64,000 nt of DNA from NCBI GenBank assembly GCA_003290165.1, contig QNQO01000223.1, positions 806,001-870,000 of the forward strand, in the 5' to 3' direction. A program made the position numbers and the translations under genes. Position 1 is the first letter of the stretch. Each line of letters opens with the position of its first letter. A model generated the notes under the pieces. That model was not told the origin of the DNA. It saw only the letters and a list, made by a program, of their open reading frames with translations, and searched no databases. Below, one piece after another: positions 32,868 through 45,340 of the stretch. Source of the DNA: Berberis thunbergii (lineage: Eukaryota > Streptophyta > Magnoliopsida > Ranunculales > Berberidaceae).

Positions 32868-34113
32868 ATTCTTTGCTTCCTGCATGAAATTTATCAATTT
32901 TTAGGCATCTCAAAATTAAATAGACCAATCCATATTTTTGTTTAGTTGGTATGAGTGAAACTGATAATGTTTGAATTGATACAAACTAGCAAGTATGCCA
33001 AATACTAATTCAGAATTACGTATTGTTACCTTGTGTAATTGTAATGATGCTCTTGCATGTTGCATCTGATATATGAACAACATGAAGATGACATCCTTCT
33101 GAAGAACCACCAATCCATGTGTCTTTTGTTACTTCTAGAAGCTCTCTATTGGCTACCTCTTCCCTAGCTCGCAACAAAAATTAAGAAAAAACAATATCAA
33201 CAATCATGTAAGAGGAAATGAAATATGGAGCAAAGCAATCAGAGAATGCACTAAAATGTTTTCTATAGAAAATGGTAGGGCTTTGTGGCATTATAGAGAA
33301 GATGATAAAACCACAATAACTGTTAATATTTTCTACCCAGGAAACCCCGAAGCAGGAGTAATGTCTTACCAAGAAGGAGGCCTAGTTCTAAGACGCGTTA
33401 GAGTAAGATTGAGCATCAACTGCACCATCCTCTGCTTCTGAAAGGCTTCTTGCATTGTTGGTCAACAACATTGTTAAGTAATACAAAGCAAAACTAAAAA
33501 TATGGATAATTAGAAGTTCCATTTAATTGAAAAAAATATCAACCAACCTTGATACGGTTTGCATCTGTCGCTGGAAAGTCATTAATCCTTGAAGGACACA
33601 TAAATGACTGGATAGAGAAAACAAAAAAGAAAAGAGTCACATAAAACCATGTTAACAATAACTAACAAAATAAATCTTGCATAAACTTATAATACCATCG
33701 GTCACAAGTCTACTAGCTGAGCTGCTAGTACCCCATTGGCAACAGATTCATAACAATGACAAAATTAGTTACAGGGCTAGGCATTGAGCAGCCTTGACGA
33801 ATTCCTATTCTTGCTATCTCACATGTACTGATGTACATCACATCAATACTTCCCAAAACTTCTTTTATATAATAAGGTGGCTAATTATTTTTTATTTATT
33901 TTTTGCTAATTATCTGCTCCAGCAAGTTGAGGTGTTATAAGAGTTTGTAGACTTAAATCAAAACACCTATACCACATCTGATCTTACAAAAAAGTGGCAT
34001 CAAACCAAACCAAGCATACTGAAGACATACATATGCCTTTTGATGCAAGCAAGAAAGGAAGCTTCAATCAATTTGATAAAGATGGACCACTTTGTGATTG
34101 TTCACTATTACTA
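32868..34113. other. Non-coding sequence leading into copy C
   Basis: No gene is recognised, including the 61-codon ORF at 33256. From about 34051 (GGAAGCTTCAATCAATTTGAT) the sequence matches 7021 and 26251, which marks the left edge of the copy C homology. Confidence 0.5.
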
Positions 34114-34556
34114 ATATATGTTATAATGGAACTTGTAGAGAGGGCAAATTGAATTATATAGAAATTTCTTCACTGATTCTTATGCGGAGCTCTGACGCGA
34201 TTTCGAAGGGTATTCTGGGGATAGATTTAATTTTTTGATCCTTCAATCTTGGTCGTCCCAAGATTGTTGGAATCACCCCTAGCCATTGATCGTCGTGAAG
34301 AGCTCAAGCGTAACCTAGGTTTCTTCACCGTTTGGCAGGCGGAGACAGGCCTTTGTGCCGCCTTGGGGCGATCCAACACGACGACACGGTTCAGCCGTTT
34401 CTGCAACTTTTACATACAGCCGCAACTGCTGTTGTCGAAACACTGAGAGGACTGCGGATTTGCATGTTCTTTTTGCCAGTCACCACCAATATTTTTCATT
34501 GTTTGTTTTCATCTCTTTTTGGTTGACGCTGGTTGCAGGGCTAGATACGCCGTCCT

Positions 34557-35855
34557 TTGGATGCGATGTCGGTGCCGTCAGCCACCATCCCTCCTTCCAC
34601 GGTGGGGGGACTTGGTAATGGGGGAACGGGTAAACCCTCTTTCACCCAGATTTTGGGTAAAATCTTGGTGGACGAAGTTGCAGAGTATCAGGTAGAAGGA
34701 ACTCGTTTCTGCAAAAAGGGAGCGCCAGCAATTGGACTTACGGCCACAGATGAAGTACGTGGCGAAGCGTTCATGGAAAAATATGTGATTGTTCTGAAGT
34801 TCTCTAGCTATCGACCAACACTGAAAGATATCCGAGATTTGATTCACAGAACTTGGGGAATCTTAGGCGATTTTTTGCTTGGTTTATTGAATCAACGGCA
34901 TGTGTTAGTTCGACTTCAATCCGAGGTGGAAGCCAAGAAAGTACTATCGAGAGACTCCTTTTTTATTCGTGGAGTTCGGTTCAAAGCCTTCCGTTGGCAT
35001 GATGGTTTCAGTTTGAAGGAGAACCCGATATCGGTGCTGTTGTGGGTAGAGCTTCCTAACTTACCTTTGCATTTATTTCATCCCCCTATTTTAAAAGCAA
35101 TTGTGAATTCTTTTGGTGGTTTCTTGCGGATGGATGATCATACTCGATGCCTATCGCGCCCAGGTTTTGCCCGTGTTTGCGTGGAGATGACTTTGGCGGA
35201 GAAATTACCAACTAGAGTTTGGATTGACAGGGCTAATAATAGGGGCTTCTGGCAGAAGATAGATTATCCAGGCTTCAAATACTGTGATTTTTGCTCCTTG
35301 ATAGGGCATCAGGAGGATTTTTGTAGAAAAAAGTTGGGCCTAACGGGCGGTGAGAGTGTTTCTGACCTAGGGAAAACAGCGAAGGCGGTCAAACCAAAAG
35401 TCGAAACCAATACTGTCAAGCAGCAATACATACCAGTTACCAAAAAAGAAAAATTGCCCGTCCGAGAAGTGGGTACGAGTGGTGTAAAAAATGACAAAGG
35501 TGCGGAGATTAACGAGGAAATTGGGGATAAGAGGCCAGTGGCCACTGCTCCGGCAACGGTGGTGTTGTCAAACAAATTTGAGTCACTTATAGAGAATTTC
35601 GATGAAGATGAGGGTGCTCAAGAGGATAAGCAGCTAGTGGGCAAGACAATGGCTCATGACAGTGCCGCGGTTGTACCAGAATCTATGAAGGATTGCCTCT
35701 TGGAGGTGGGGTATACAATTTCAGAGATTGAGAATGTTATTGGTCCACAAGCACAGTCGTTGCTACAGGAGGATGTTGTCGACTCGGGGGACACCAACAA
35801 TTTTCTAAGAATATTCTTGTGGCAGTGCCGCGAGACGCGACAAGCGATACAGTGA
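34557..35855 (+). CDS. LINE ORF1 protein (DUF4283 plus zinc knuckle)
   Basis: 432 codons. The N-terminal part has SFTQILGKILVDEVAEYQVE, then the plant LINE ORF1 core: EKYVIVLKFSSYRPTLKDIR, a WGILGDF turn, RHVLVRLQSEVEAKKVL and a WVELPNLPLHLFHPPILKAI region at about 150-185. A CCHC knuckle, YCDFCSLIGHQEDFC, lies at about 240-255. The tail is Lys/Glu-rich. Such proteins bind RNA and chaperone LINE ribonucleoprotein. The frame is intact. It ends 37 bp after the next ORF starts in another frame, so the two may once have been one protein split by a frameshift. Confidence 0.85.
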   Translation: MDAMSVPSATIPPSTVGGLGNGGTGKPSFTQILGKILVDEVAEYQVEGTRFCKKGAPAIGLTATDEVRGEAFMEKYVIVLKFSSYRPTLKDIRDLIHRTWGILGDFLLGLLNQRHVLVRLQSEVEAKKVLSRDSFFIRGVRFKAFRWHDGFSLKENPISVLLWVELPNLPLHLFHPPILKAIVNSFGGFLRMDDHTRCLSRPGFARVCVEMTLAEKLPTRVWIDRANNRGFWQKIDYPGFKYCDFCSLIGHQEDFCRKKLGLTGGESVSDLGKTAKAVKPKVETNTVKQQYIPVTKKEKLPVREVGTSGVKNDKGAEINEEIGDKRPVATAPATVVLSNKFESLIENFDEDEGAQEDKQLVGKTMAHDSAAVVPESMKDCLLEVGYTISEIENVIGPQAQSLLQEDVVDSGDTNNFLRIFLWQCRETRQAIQ

Positions 35856-36640
35856 TGCATGTTGATTCAGGGAGGCCGAGCGATGCAACCTTCACAGCGG
35901 GGGCGTTGAGACGGTCTGATTTTCAGCCAGAACCGGTCTCGCAGCAGCCAGTGCTCTACCCTTCAGGAGGGGTCGTGACTTCCCCCCAACCAACGACCTG
36001 CACCAAGACAGGGGCCATGGCCTCGCCCCAGCCAGGGCCCTGCACCAAGGCAGTGGATGTGGCATGCACCAATCCAGAACCCTGCACCACACTAGAGAAC
36101 ATAGTCTCGCCCCAGCCAGCGCCCTGCACCAAGGCAGTGGACGTGGCCTCGCCTCAGTCTGCGCACTGCACCAAGACAGAGGTCGTGGCTTCGCCTCAGC
36201 CAGCGCCCTGCACCACATTTTTCGATGCTACTAGCACAGAGCTAGGGGATGCTATGCAGGGTCAACACGTGCAGGAACCCTCGGATGATGAGTTTCAGTC
36301 TTTGCTCAGGTTAAAGAGACATTTTGACAAATACGTTATCAAAACTTCCCCAGATTATAAAAGAGTCCGAGACAACTTGAATAAGGCTATATCTTTGTTC
36401 AAAGAAAATAGGCTACTTCGACTGCCGAAATTGGATATCAGTACACTCGAAAGTACTAGTGAGGATAGTGATGAAGTCAACTCAGAATCTGAGCTTGATC
36501 CACAGGCAACGAATAGTGATTTGGATTTAGGGGCTATGTCAGACGGAAATATGAATAAGAGGCGTCACACCAAATATATCAGCATTTGTCCTCGAAAATC
36601 CAATAGAACTAGGAAAGAAAACAAAAGGTACAAAGACTGA
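35819..36640 (+). CDS. LINE second ORF, Pro/Cys repeat and acidic-basic tail
   Basis: 273 codons overlapping ORF1 by 37 bp in another frame. Residues about 50-140 hold five or so degenerate repeats of SPQPAPCTKAVDVA type. A charged segment follows (DDEFQSLLRLKRHFDKYVIK), then a Ser/Glu-rich stretch and a basic end, ISICPRKSNRTRKENKRYKD. The same C-terminus and stop are seen in the truncated copy at 6541-6762, so it belongs to this family. I do not recognise a domain. It is probably the C-terminal half of ORF1, not ORF2. Confidence 0.6.
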   Translation: MAVPRDATSDTVMHVDSGRPSDATFTAGALRRSDFQPEPVSQQPVLYPSGGVVTSPQPTTCTKTGAMASPQPGPCTKAVDVACTNPEPCTTLENIVSPQPAPCTKAVDVASPQSAHCTKTEVVASPQPAPCTTFFDATSTELGDAMQGQHVQEPSDDEFQSLLRLKRHFDKYVIKTSPDYKRVRDNLNKAISLFKENRLLRLPKLDISTLESTSEDSDEVNSESELDPQATNSDLDLGAMSDGNMNKRRHTKYISICPRKSNRTRKENKRYKD

Positions 36641-36795
36641 TTTGTCTAGGCTTGTATTGGTGAATCCTATCTTTTGTGAGAGGTTGTTTCGACTTTTTAG
36701 TTAACTTAACCCTATTGGGTCAGTCATATAGCCTTCGGGCGTGGATTTTTTTATATATGTTATAAAACTGAGTTATTTTAATAGTTTTTTTTTTA

Positions 36796-37640
36796 GGTTG
36801 TGTTTGGTTGCATGGAATCCTATGTCATGGGAATACATGAAGGGATCTCTATATTTTAGGCTAATTTGATGTATAACTCCACACGCACTGTTTGATTTTG
36901 TTATCAATCATGGGAATGAAAGTCTCATGAATATGAGAATCACATGCCTTGGGGGACCAAGGAGTGGGATTCTCATGTTCATGGGACTTCCATTCCCAGT
37001 AGGGTTGGGCAAGTCCAAGTAACCGGCCCAAAATGTAAAAATCGAAAACCGGCCCGAGAAATTTAAGCCAGTGTTTATGAGACCCGAAATCGGACTGAGT
37101 TGACCGGTTAACCGAATTTCGGGCCGGTCTCGGTCGTAAGAGCAACATTCAAATTGAAAATTTTTAAAGTCCAAATTTCAGCCCAAAATGAATTTTATAA
37201 AGCTCAAATTTCGGAAAAACAGAGTCACAAATTTATAAAGTTCAGCCCAAATTTATAGAGTTCAGCCAAAATTGAATTTTATGTGTGCCTATAGTATTGC
37301 ATGATACATTGATTTTAGGGTTTTTTACTTTTAACTATTTAATTTGGGCTGGGCTGGTTACCCAACGGGTTTCAGAAAGGGAAACCAAGGCCCGGACCAG
37401 AAACTTCGGGCCGGGCTTTTACAACCGAAACTTTTATAATTAAAACCGATCCGAACCGACCCGATCAGCCTGATTGTCGGCTCGGTTCGGATTTTTGGTC
37501 CAAAATGCCCACCCCTTAATTCCGACCATTGATTACAAAATCAAATGGTGGATGTGTTGTGTTATGTCAATTTAGCCTAAAATGTAGAGGTACTCTCATG
37601 AATTTCCATGGCATAAGATTCCTTGCAATCAAACACACCC
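36796..37640. mobile_element. Tourist-like (PIF/Harbinger) MITE with nested insertion
   Basis: The terminal repeats GGTTGTGTTTGGTTGCATGG and the inverse of CAATCAAACACACCC are flanked by the 3-bp duplication TTA (36793-36795 and 37641-37643). A hAT MITE sits inside (37000-37518). A 5'-truncated relative lies at 38633-38882. Confidence 0.85.
37000..37518. mobile_element. hAT-type MITE nested in the Tourist MITE
   Basis: TAGGGTTGGGCAAG...TGCCCACCCCTTA with a diverged 8-bp duplication (ATTCCCAG and ATTCCGAC). The relative at 38633-38882 shows the uninterrupted CATTCCCACCATTGAT target. The GGCCGGTxTCGG/ACCGGCCCG subterminal motifs resemble those of 31273-31775. Confidence 0.78.
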
Positions 37641-39148
37641 TTAATGTGATCCTCTTCGCTTTGAATTCATATGTACCGGCAGTATTTTGGTCATGCTTGA
37701 TATATGGTCAAATATACGAAGGTAGGTGCTTTGGTGATAATTTGAGATGCATTATGATGTGTGTTGGTGTATTATGTTGGTAACTTTATTATGACGCTCT
37801 TTTAACTTGATTTCATCTAGAATGTGAACAAGTAAACAAGGATTATTTTCGCACTCATCACAAACTAATTACAAAATTACTTGCTTTATGTCTCTAGTTG
37901 ATTACAACTCTCTTTAAACTCATCGCAAACTTGTACAGAAAATAATTTGGAAATTTTATTATTGTTTTGTTGTATATTTTTCTTGACTAAATACAAGCTT
38001 ATATAAGCTAACTTTACCTAATTTTATGAAAATCAAAAACTTAAAATTTCCTATACAATATTCTAAGTGTGTCATATTTCTTATTCTGACTTTCCTATTT
38101 GTATTTTCATATTTTTGTACTTTCCTATTTTTATATTTTCCTTCTTACAATGTTAGACTTGGGTTTAGCTATGTTGAGTGCAAGCCCTACATATTCTAAC
38201 AAAACTACTTTGAAGTTAAACTTTATACTCGCAACAACCTCCATGGGTTTTTTTCCTACAATTATTAACTACAACCAGCCCCTTATTGGATCCCCCAGCT
38301 ACTGTATTTTGCCTAACACCAGCCTCACCACCACCTTTGAAGAAAGCACCCTGATTTGTTGGTGTACTTGAACTCGAACCTCCATTTCATGCATTCTTTA
38401 TAGCTAGATTTAGTCATTCAAACTTATCCGTGCAACTTACAAACACTGGCTGGAAGAAGTTTCTATTCAGGTCCTTCTCTATATATAGTAAATACTGAGC
38501 GCAAATTGTAGTGTGTACATGCCCAATAGATAAACTATAGTCGATACTTATTATCAATAAATCATTACCAAGTAAGAGTAGATTTATGTTTTACAGCAAA
38601 ATTTTCTTACAAGATCCTCCAAGCCATATTATGCACCCAATTTACCATTTGACCACCATTTGATTTTATGATCAATGGTGGGAATGAAAATCTCATAAAC
38701 ATGAGAATCTCACTCCTTGGCCCCCCAAGGCATGTGATTCTCATGTTCATGGGACTTTCATTCCCACCATTGATCACAAAACCAAATGGTGGATATGGAG
38801 TGATATATCAATTTAGCCTAAAATGTAGTGATCCCCTCATGAATTTCCATGGCATAGGATTCCATGCAACCAAACACACCCTAAGTCAACTAAACTGCAA
38901 TGCACAATCCTATATGTATATATACTCATTGGGTTATAAACTTGTAATCATGATACATATATCTTAACTCAAATTTAAATAAAATATAATAAAATATAAT
39001 ATATATATATATATATAAAGGATCCTTGGCTCACCGTTGTTTATTTTGCAGATTCGAGATCAGCAAGGATGAATTTGGACGCATCATGCATAAAGACGTG
39101 GAGAGAGCTGCATCAAGCATCGGTCGATAAATATGTATCACAAGAATA
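37641..39148. other. Non-coding copy C sequence with MITE fragment and AT repeat
   Basis: It matches B at 26340-27060. 38633-38882 is a truncated Tourist-like MITE. 38998-39017 is an (AT)n run. A very eroded gag knuckle region is near 38280-38350. No gene. Confidence 0.6.
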
Positions 39149-39585
39149 CACTACTACAAATATTAGCTTAGGTAACGCCACTTAGATAGCGCTTTTTTAA
39201 AGAGCTATCCAAGTGGGCACTAGGATAGCGCTTATTTGTCTTTAAAAAAAAAAAAAAAAACGCTACAATAGCGCTTTTAATTTTTTTTTTCAGTTAGGCG
39301 CTATCTTAGTTATGTCTTAAATAGCGCTTTAAAAAACGCTATGAGAAAAAACGTTACCAAAGCTACCATAGCGCTTTTAAAGTGCTTGCATAGCGCTTTT
39401 GAAGCGCTATGCTACTTACATTTAGAATAGTGCTTCGATTTTAATCAAATATCAAATTAAATCTCATTTTTTTCAGATCTTGATACGATCGGACGGTTAA
39501 GATCACAAACCCTCATTTTTTCATTTTTTCAGATTTTGGTTTCCTCGACATTTAGAATTCCCCTTCTCAAACACACAGAGATGCG

Positions 39586-39735
39586 ATGAAATCGAAGGAA
39601 GAAGAAGAAGAAATCGAAGAAGAAATCGAAGGAAGAAGAAGAAGAAATCGAAGAAGAAGGAAGACGAAGAGAGAAGAAGAACAAATCGAAGGAAGACGAA
39701 CTCAGAAGTAGAAGAAACTCAGACTCAGAGATCAG
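39586..39735. repeat. GAAGAA-rich repeat in CACTA element
   Basis: Purine-rich GAAGAAGAAATCGAAG units and variants over about 150 bp, followed by a T-rich stretch with TTCTTCTTCAAACCTGCGA direct repeats (39788-39850). Confidence 0.7.
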
Positions 39736-40543
39736 ATCTGGACCTTTGGTAAGTGGTAACCTGCTTCTTTGGTGGCTTTTTCGTTCTGTTCTTCTTCAAA
39801 CCTGCGAATCTGCGATGGTTTATGGTTTTGTTCTTCTTCAAACCTGCGATGGCTTAGATCTGTTCTTCTTCGTTTTGTTCTGTTTTTCTTTGGTTTATTG
39901 TTTTGCAAGAACAACACAAGTGGCAGAATAGGCCCTGAGTTGTGATTACTTTGAGGATAAAATATCAGGCTTCATTTATTTTGTCTTTGTTCACCTTCTT
40001 TATGTATGGTTAAATTAGGAATTGAAGTAAAACATCAAGAGTAACTTATCTTTACTGCAGTATGGTATACTAGCAATCAAGATGAGCTGAGTGTTAGTGA
40101 AGTGTGGGATGTCACTTCATCACTTGCATATTCTCAATCTGTTTCTGTGAGATTGAAGTTCTTTGTTGACACTCGTTTTTGAATCATGGACTGCTATGAT
40201 TTCTTTTGTTCGAATTACATTATTTCTCATTTTTCCATTCAGAATCAGGGTTCCCATTTGTAATTCATTTGGGTTAGATATTGGACAAATCTTAATTGCT
40301 CAGTTAACACTTAACAGTGCATGACATAGTGAAATCTATGCTTAGAATCTATTTCTTAATTAAAGTAAATTTTTCCTAAAATTGATGAATTCCACCTAAG
40401 AGCCATTGGTTTATTCTTTCAAAATTTTTAGTTTGAGTGTTTATTCCATTCTATTTTGAGAGCTAATCTTTTATTCCACTATGTTGAGAGCATACTTATA
40501 AATTGTGAGAAATTTTCATTGCCTAGCATCGTCATCTCTGCAG

Positions 40544-41954
<1,411 letters not shown>

Positions 41955-42559
41955 TGAAATTTCATCCTCATGGCAGTGACATTCTTATCTAGTTAGCTAA
42001 GCCATGGCTAGGACCAAATGGTAGAATATTTAGGGATTAGGTTGATCCTATTCAAGATGTCATCATCATCTCAGCAAGGCTTCGGTATGGTATTAGTTAA
42101 GTCCCAATGAAAGGGGTACATCTGATGACCTGGTGTTTTAAATGAAGTTGTGAACTGAGGGGCAGAGATAATTCTGCCTTAGGGTATGTGCAGATTTGAT
42201 ATATTATGTTTTTTTTTAGTGAGCTCTTTTTGAGTTCTTTTACTTGACACGCTTTTACTGAAACAAATATTCTACACAGAGGAAAAGTTACTATGAAACC
42301 ATCTGCTTAATACCCATTTGACACCCTATGTTGGACCTCCTGCATGAAGATATCGGAAAGGATGACCATGTTAATAAATCTCCAGTAAAATAAATTAAAT
42401 TATGGTCCTCAGAAACTTAAATCCATGGCGAGGTGACCATCAAATCTCCCAATTGGGATCATCAAACCCTTTCGTGAAAATGATATTCTCATCTCTCTCT
42501 CTCTCTCCCTTGACGCAGATTCAATTTGATTGTCTTGTTCGGTATATGAGTATAACAAT

Positions 42560-42868
42560 CACTACACCAAATTGACACTTTTGTAACAACTCTAAAAACA
42601 GTATCACTTTTGAGATGTTACAATTCACCAAACAATTTCAAATCAAAACTAAATTTAGTTAAAAAATGAAAAACAGTAACACAAAAAAAATGATACTATA
42701 AGTTGGATCACCATGAATAGTATCACTTTTATAATCATACTCTTCATGGTGATACTATTATTGTATCATTTTGTTTGTGAAAATGTGTAAAGTTGTTAAG
42801 TGAATTGTTACACTTCAAAAGTGATATTGTTTTAGGGGATGTTACAAAAATGCCAATATGGTGTAGTG
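42560..42868. mobile_element. CACTA-type foldback MITE 3, nested
   Basis: 309 bp, CACTACACCAAATTGAC...CAATATGGTGTAGTG, with a perfect 3-bp duplication AAT (42557-42559 and 42869-42871). It is the best preserved of four relatives and supports CACTA membership. It sits inside the larger CACTA element, so it is younger. Confidence 0.85.
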
Positions 42869-43179
42869 AATGTTAACCAAAATATGCATATATAGGTTGC
42901 AGAAGTTGTTTTGTTTGTGTGTGACGTGTATATCTTGTGTCAGGGCATTCATACATGGGCGGGTGTGCAGGTCTCTTCACGTGTTTGGCTGGTCATATCT
43001 CCTAGGAAGTAAGGTAATGGAACATAAATGTTAATTGGTGATTATTCATCAATTCATTTCTAGTTATTTTTCACAGGCTAATTATCAGAATATTTGTTTG
43101 GATTCTTATATTGGTAATTCGTTTTTACCAAGTTTAAACTGCTAATTTTCATTGGTGACACTGCAGAGTATTTGTGAAG

Positions 43180-43271
43180 ATTTGCCTCTATGGACCATGG
43201 TGTACTTGTTGCCTAATCTAGTTAGTTGGTCAAGTGAATTCCTCCTTGGCACTGCCTCCTCTGCATATCAG
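43180..43271 (+). pseudogene. Possible captured GH1 beta-glucosidase exon
   Basis: The end of this segment encodes EFLLGTASSAYQ followed by a GT donor. Family 1 glycosidases have FxFGTASSAYQ near their N-terminus with a conserved intron right after it. Only about 12 residues match; the upstream part is unrecognised. Tentative. Confidence 0.4.
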
Positions 43272-43329
43272 GTATCACAACTTCTACAATTTCCTCCTTA
43301 GTGTGTGTGTGTGTTGTTATACTTATACA

Positions 43330-43543
43330 ATGCCATGATGCAATTTCAGGTTATGCGAGGATACAATATGAAGTGTCGGTAGAATCTGAGAAACATTCAG
43401 CAATGCCGCAATGTACAGACGAAGTTAGGACTGTAGGAGAAGCTGTTGGCCATTTCATTACGTGGCCAAAAAAGCTGGTGTATATATATGATAGCATATT
43501 AACAATTTTGTATGAATGCTTAAATTATATTTTGAATGAATGA
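43330..43543 (+). pseudogene. CACTA transposase-related terminal exon remnant
   Basis: Encodes TVGEAVGHFITWPKKLV, like the (L/V)GxAxGxFVxWPKxLI motif found near the C-terminus of En/Spm-type plant transposon proteins. A stop follows within about 25 residues. No other transposase domain is present. Confidence 0.45.
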
Positions 43544-44101
43544 GAAACAGTTAGTTATCATGTTGTGTCTTTATTGATTGATTGAACGTTGTCATTATTA
43601 TATTAAATATTATATAAAAAAATATTATATGGTAGTTAATAAAAAAAATTCACCGAAATTAAATAGCGCTTTAGAAGCTAATTAAAAAAAATCAAAAAAT
43701 TAAAAATTAAAAAAAAATCAACAAAATTAAATAGCGCTCATAAAAGCGCTATGCAAGCTAATTTAAAAAAAAAATTAACGCTTAGATAGCGCTTAATAAA
43801 GCGCTATCTAACGAAGCGCTATTCAAGTACGCGCCTTGCATAGCGCTTTTTTGAGCGCTATCTAAGCTACCATAGCGGTAGCTTAGATAGCGCTAAGCCT
43901 ATTTTTAAGCGCTATGCAAGCCTATATTTGTAGTAGTGATATATTCCCTATCATGGCATCTAAAGGACCGAATCAAAGTGTGCTTGCAGAGATAAGAAAC
44001 CCAAGTAAGGTAAAATTATAAGGAAATTTAATTAGGATACCAATATCATCTTCAAGGGAAACTTAATCAAGATACCAATCTTATCTTTCAAAACACAAAT
44101 C

Positions 44102-44109
44102 TATAAATA
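44102..44109 (+). promoter_or_regulatory. TATA box of plus-strand MIR169 trio, copy C
   Basis: TATAAATA, then CAGGCTCTTGCATTGCAGAAC, aligned with 3951, 17655 and 28113. The promoter motif is retained although the downstream mature sequences have changed. Confidence 0.65.
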
Positions 44110-44189
44110 CAGGCTCTTGCATTGCAGAACTGGTGTAGAGTACTAGAGCAATATGTGATGAGAAAAAGAGGAAATGGGGGTCTTACATA

Positions 44190-44322
44190 TGTAGAGTCAT
44201 GTTGGGTAGCCAAGAATGACTAGCCTAATATCCACAAAAGGGTCTCGCCATGTACGGACTCAATGCCCTAATGTGGTTCATAGGCAGTCTGCTTGGCTAA
44301 CCTGACTGTCTCTTAGTCATCA
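44190..44322 (+). ncRNA. MIR169: MIR169 precursor C1 (two substitutions)
   Basis: The mature-position strand at 44207-44227 is TAGCCAAGAATGACTAGCC then TA: G9 to A and T16 to A. The star arm is at 44283-44300 with a C-to-G change (GTCTGCTTGG). The G9A form occurs naturally in some plant miR169 members as I recall, but the T16A change is unusual. The foldback is retained with more mismatches. It is a diverging or decaying copy. Confidence 0.72.
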
Positions 44323-44404
44323 TGCAAGACTGTCTTTTCTTTAATTCCCTAAAGCCATAAGCAGGATCAATAATGCATGAAGATGGAATGAAGGTCTTAC
44401 ATGA

Positions 44405-44548
44405 AGATGAAGAGTCATGTTTGGTAGCCAAGGATGCCTTGCCTACATTCTGCAAAAGGGTCACACTCTCCCTTATTATGGCCTTTATTATGCCCCCGAT
44501 GTGGTCACTAGGTAGTCTCCTTGGCTAATCTGACCGTCTCTTATTCCT
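44405..44548 (+). ncRNA. MIR169: MIR169 precursor C2 (A13C)
   Basis: The strand at 44425-44445 reads TAGCCAAGGATGCCTTGCC then TA, a change at position 13. The star arm is GGTAGTCTCCTTGGCTAA at 44511-44528. Pairing is otherwise as in B4/B8. The change lies just outside the seed and cleavage site, so reduced NF-YA targeting is possible. Confidence 0.78.
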
Positions 44549-44634
44549 CATGCAAGGCTTTCTTTTCTTTCCTAAGAGCTATATAAATGCCGACCAACAA
44601 TGAATGACGATGAAATGGGGATCTTACATGAAGA

Positions 44635-44757
44635 TGAAGAGTTATTTTGGTAGCCAACGATGACTTGCCCATATTGTCAAAGGGGTCATCTCATCCAGGC
44701 CCTAATGCGGTTCATTGGCAGGATCTCCTTGGCTAACCTGGCTGACTCTTTTCTCTC
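44635..44757 (+). ncRNA. MIR169: MIR169 precursor C3 (G8C)
   Basis: The strand at 44651-44671 reads TAGCCAACGATGACTTGCC then CA: position 8 is C, not G, inside the seed region. The star GGCAGGATCTCCTTGGCTAA at 44717-44736 is unchanged, so a C:C mismatch appears in the stem. Targeting of canonical sites should be weakened. Confidence 0.78.
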
Positions 44758-45340
44758 ATGCTAGATCCTTGTTTCTCAGATCTATGTGCAGGGAAATGTA
44801 TAAAACTTCTGAACAAGGTTTGAAAATTATGCATATCATAAATGCGAAAATACTAGAAAACCATCTCATCATAAATAACATTCCAAATAGTTAGGAGTGC
44901 AGTACCAATGAAACATGCCTTCATAGCAAAAATAGAGTACCTTCATGAAATGTCAAACATGATCTCCATGTATAATTGATCCATGATATAGCAGAGACCT
45001 CATTGGTTTCGGATCCAAGGTACAAGTAGTCTCCTATTCTAGATTTACAATATCTATCTAAAATCCTTATTAATTAATCTAAAATCTAAAACTGAGAGAT
45101 TCAACAGATTCTGTTAAGGGGGAAACTGAAGTTAAGGGCTCGCATTGAATTAACAATTACCTAGATGACCGTCGGGTGATCATTGAAGGAACAAAAAGCC
45201 CCTATCGTGTCTAACATTTTTGGAACCACATGGCAGTATTTTTGCTGTTGAGGCCTTCTGAGAGCTGGTTTTGGAGCATCAATGGCATGAGTCTTTTACA
45301 TTTTGTACCTCTTATAACACAGTAGTTAATGGCAACGTAA

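Larger units (their letters stand above)
34127..36752 (+). mobile_element. L1-type LINE carrying ORF1 only
   Basis: 2.6 kb flanked by a 13-bp duplication, ATATATGTTATAA (34114-34126 and 36753-36765). It has a 5' UTR, an ORF1 protein with DUF4283-like and CCHC regions, a second overlapping ORF, and the 3' UTR shared with 6541-6762. There is no endonuclease or reverse transcriptase, yet the flanking duplication shows it moved as a unit. The 3' end has T-rich rather than A-rich sequence and lacks about 20 bp present in the 6541 copy. Confidence 0.88.
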
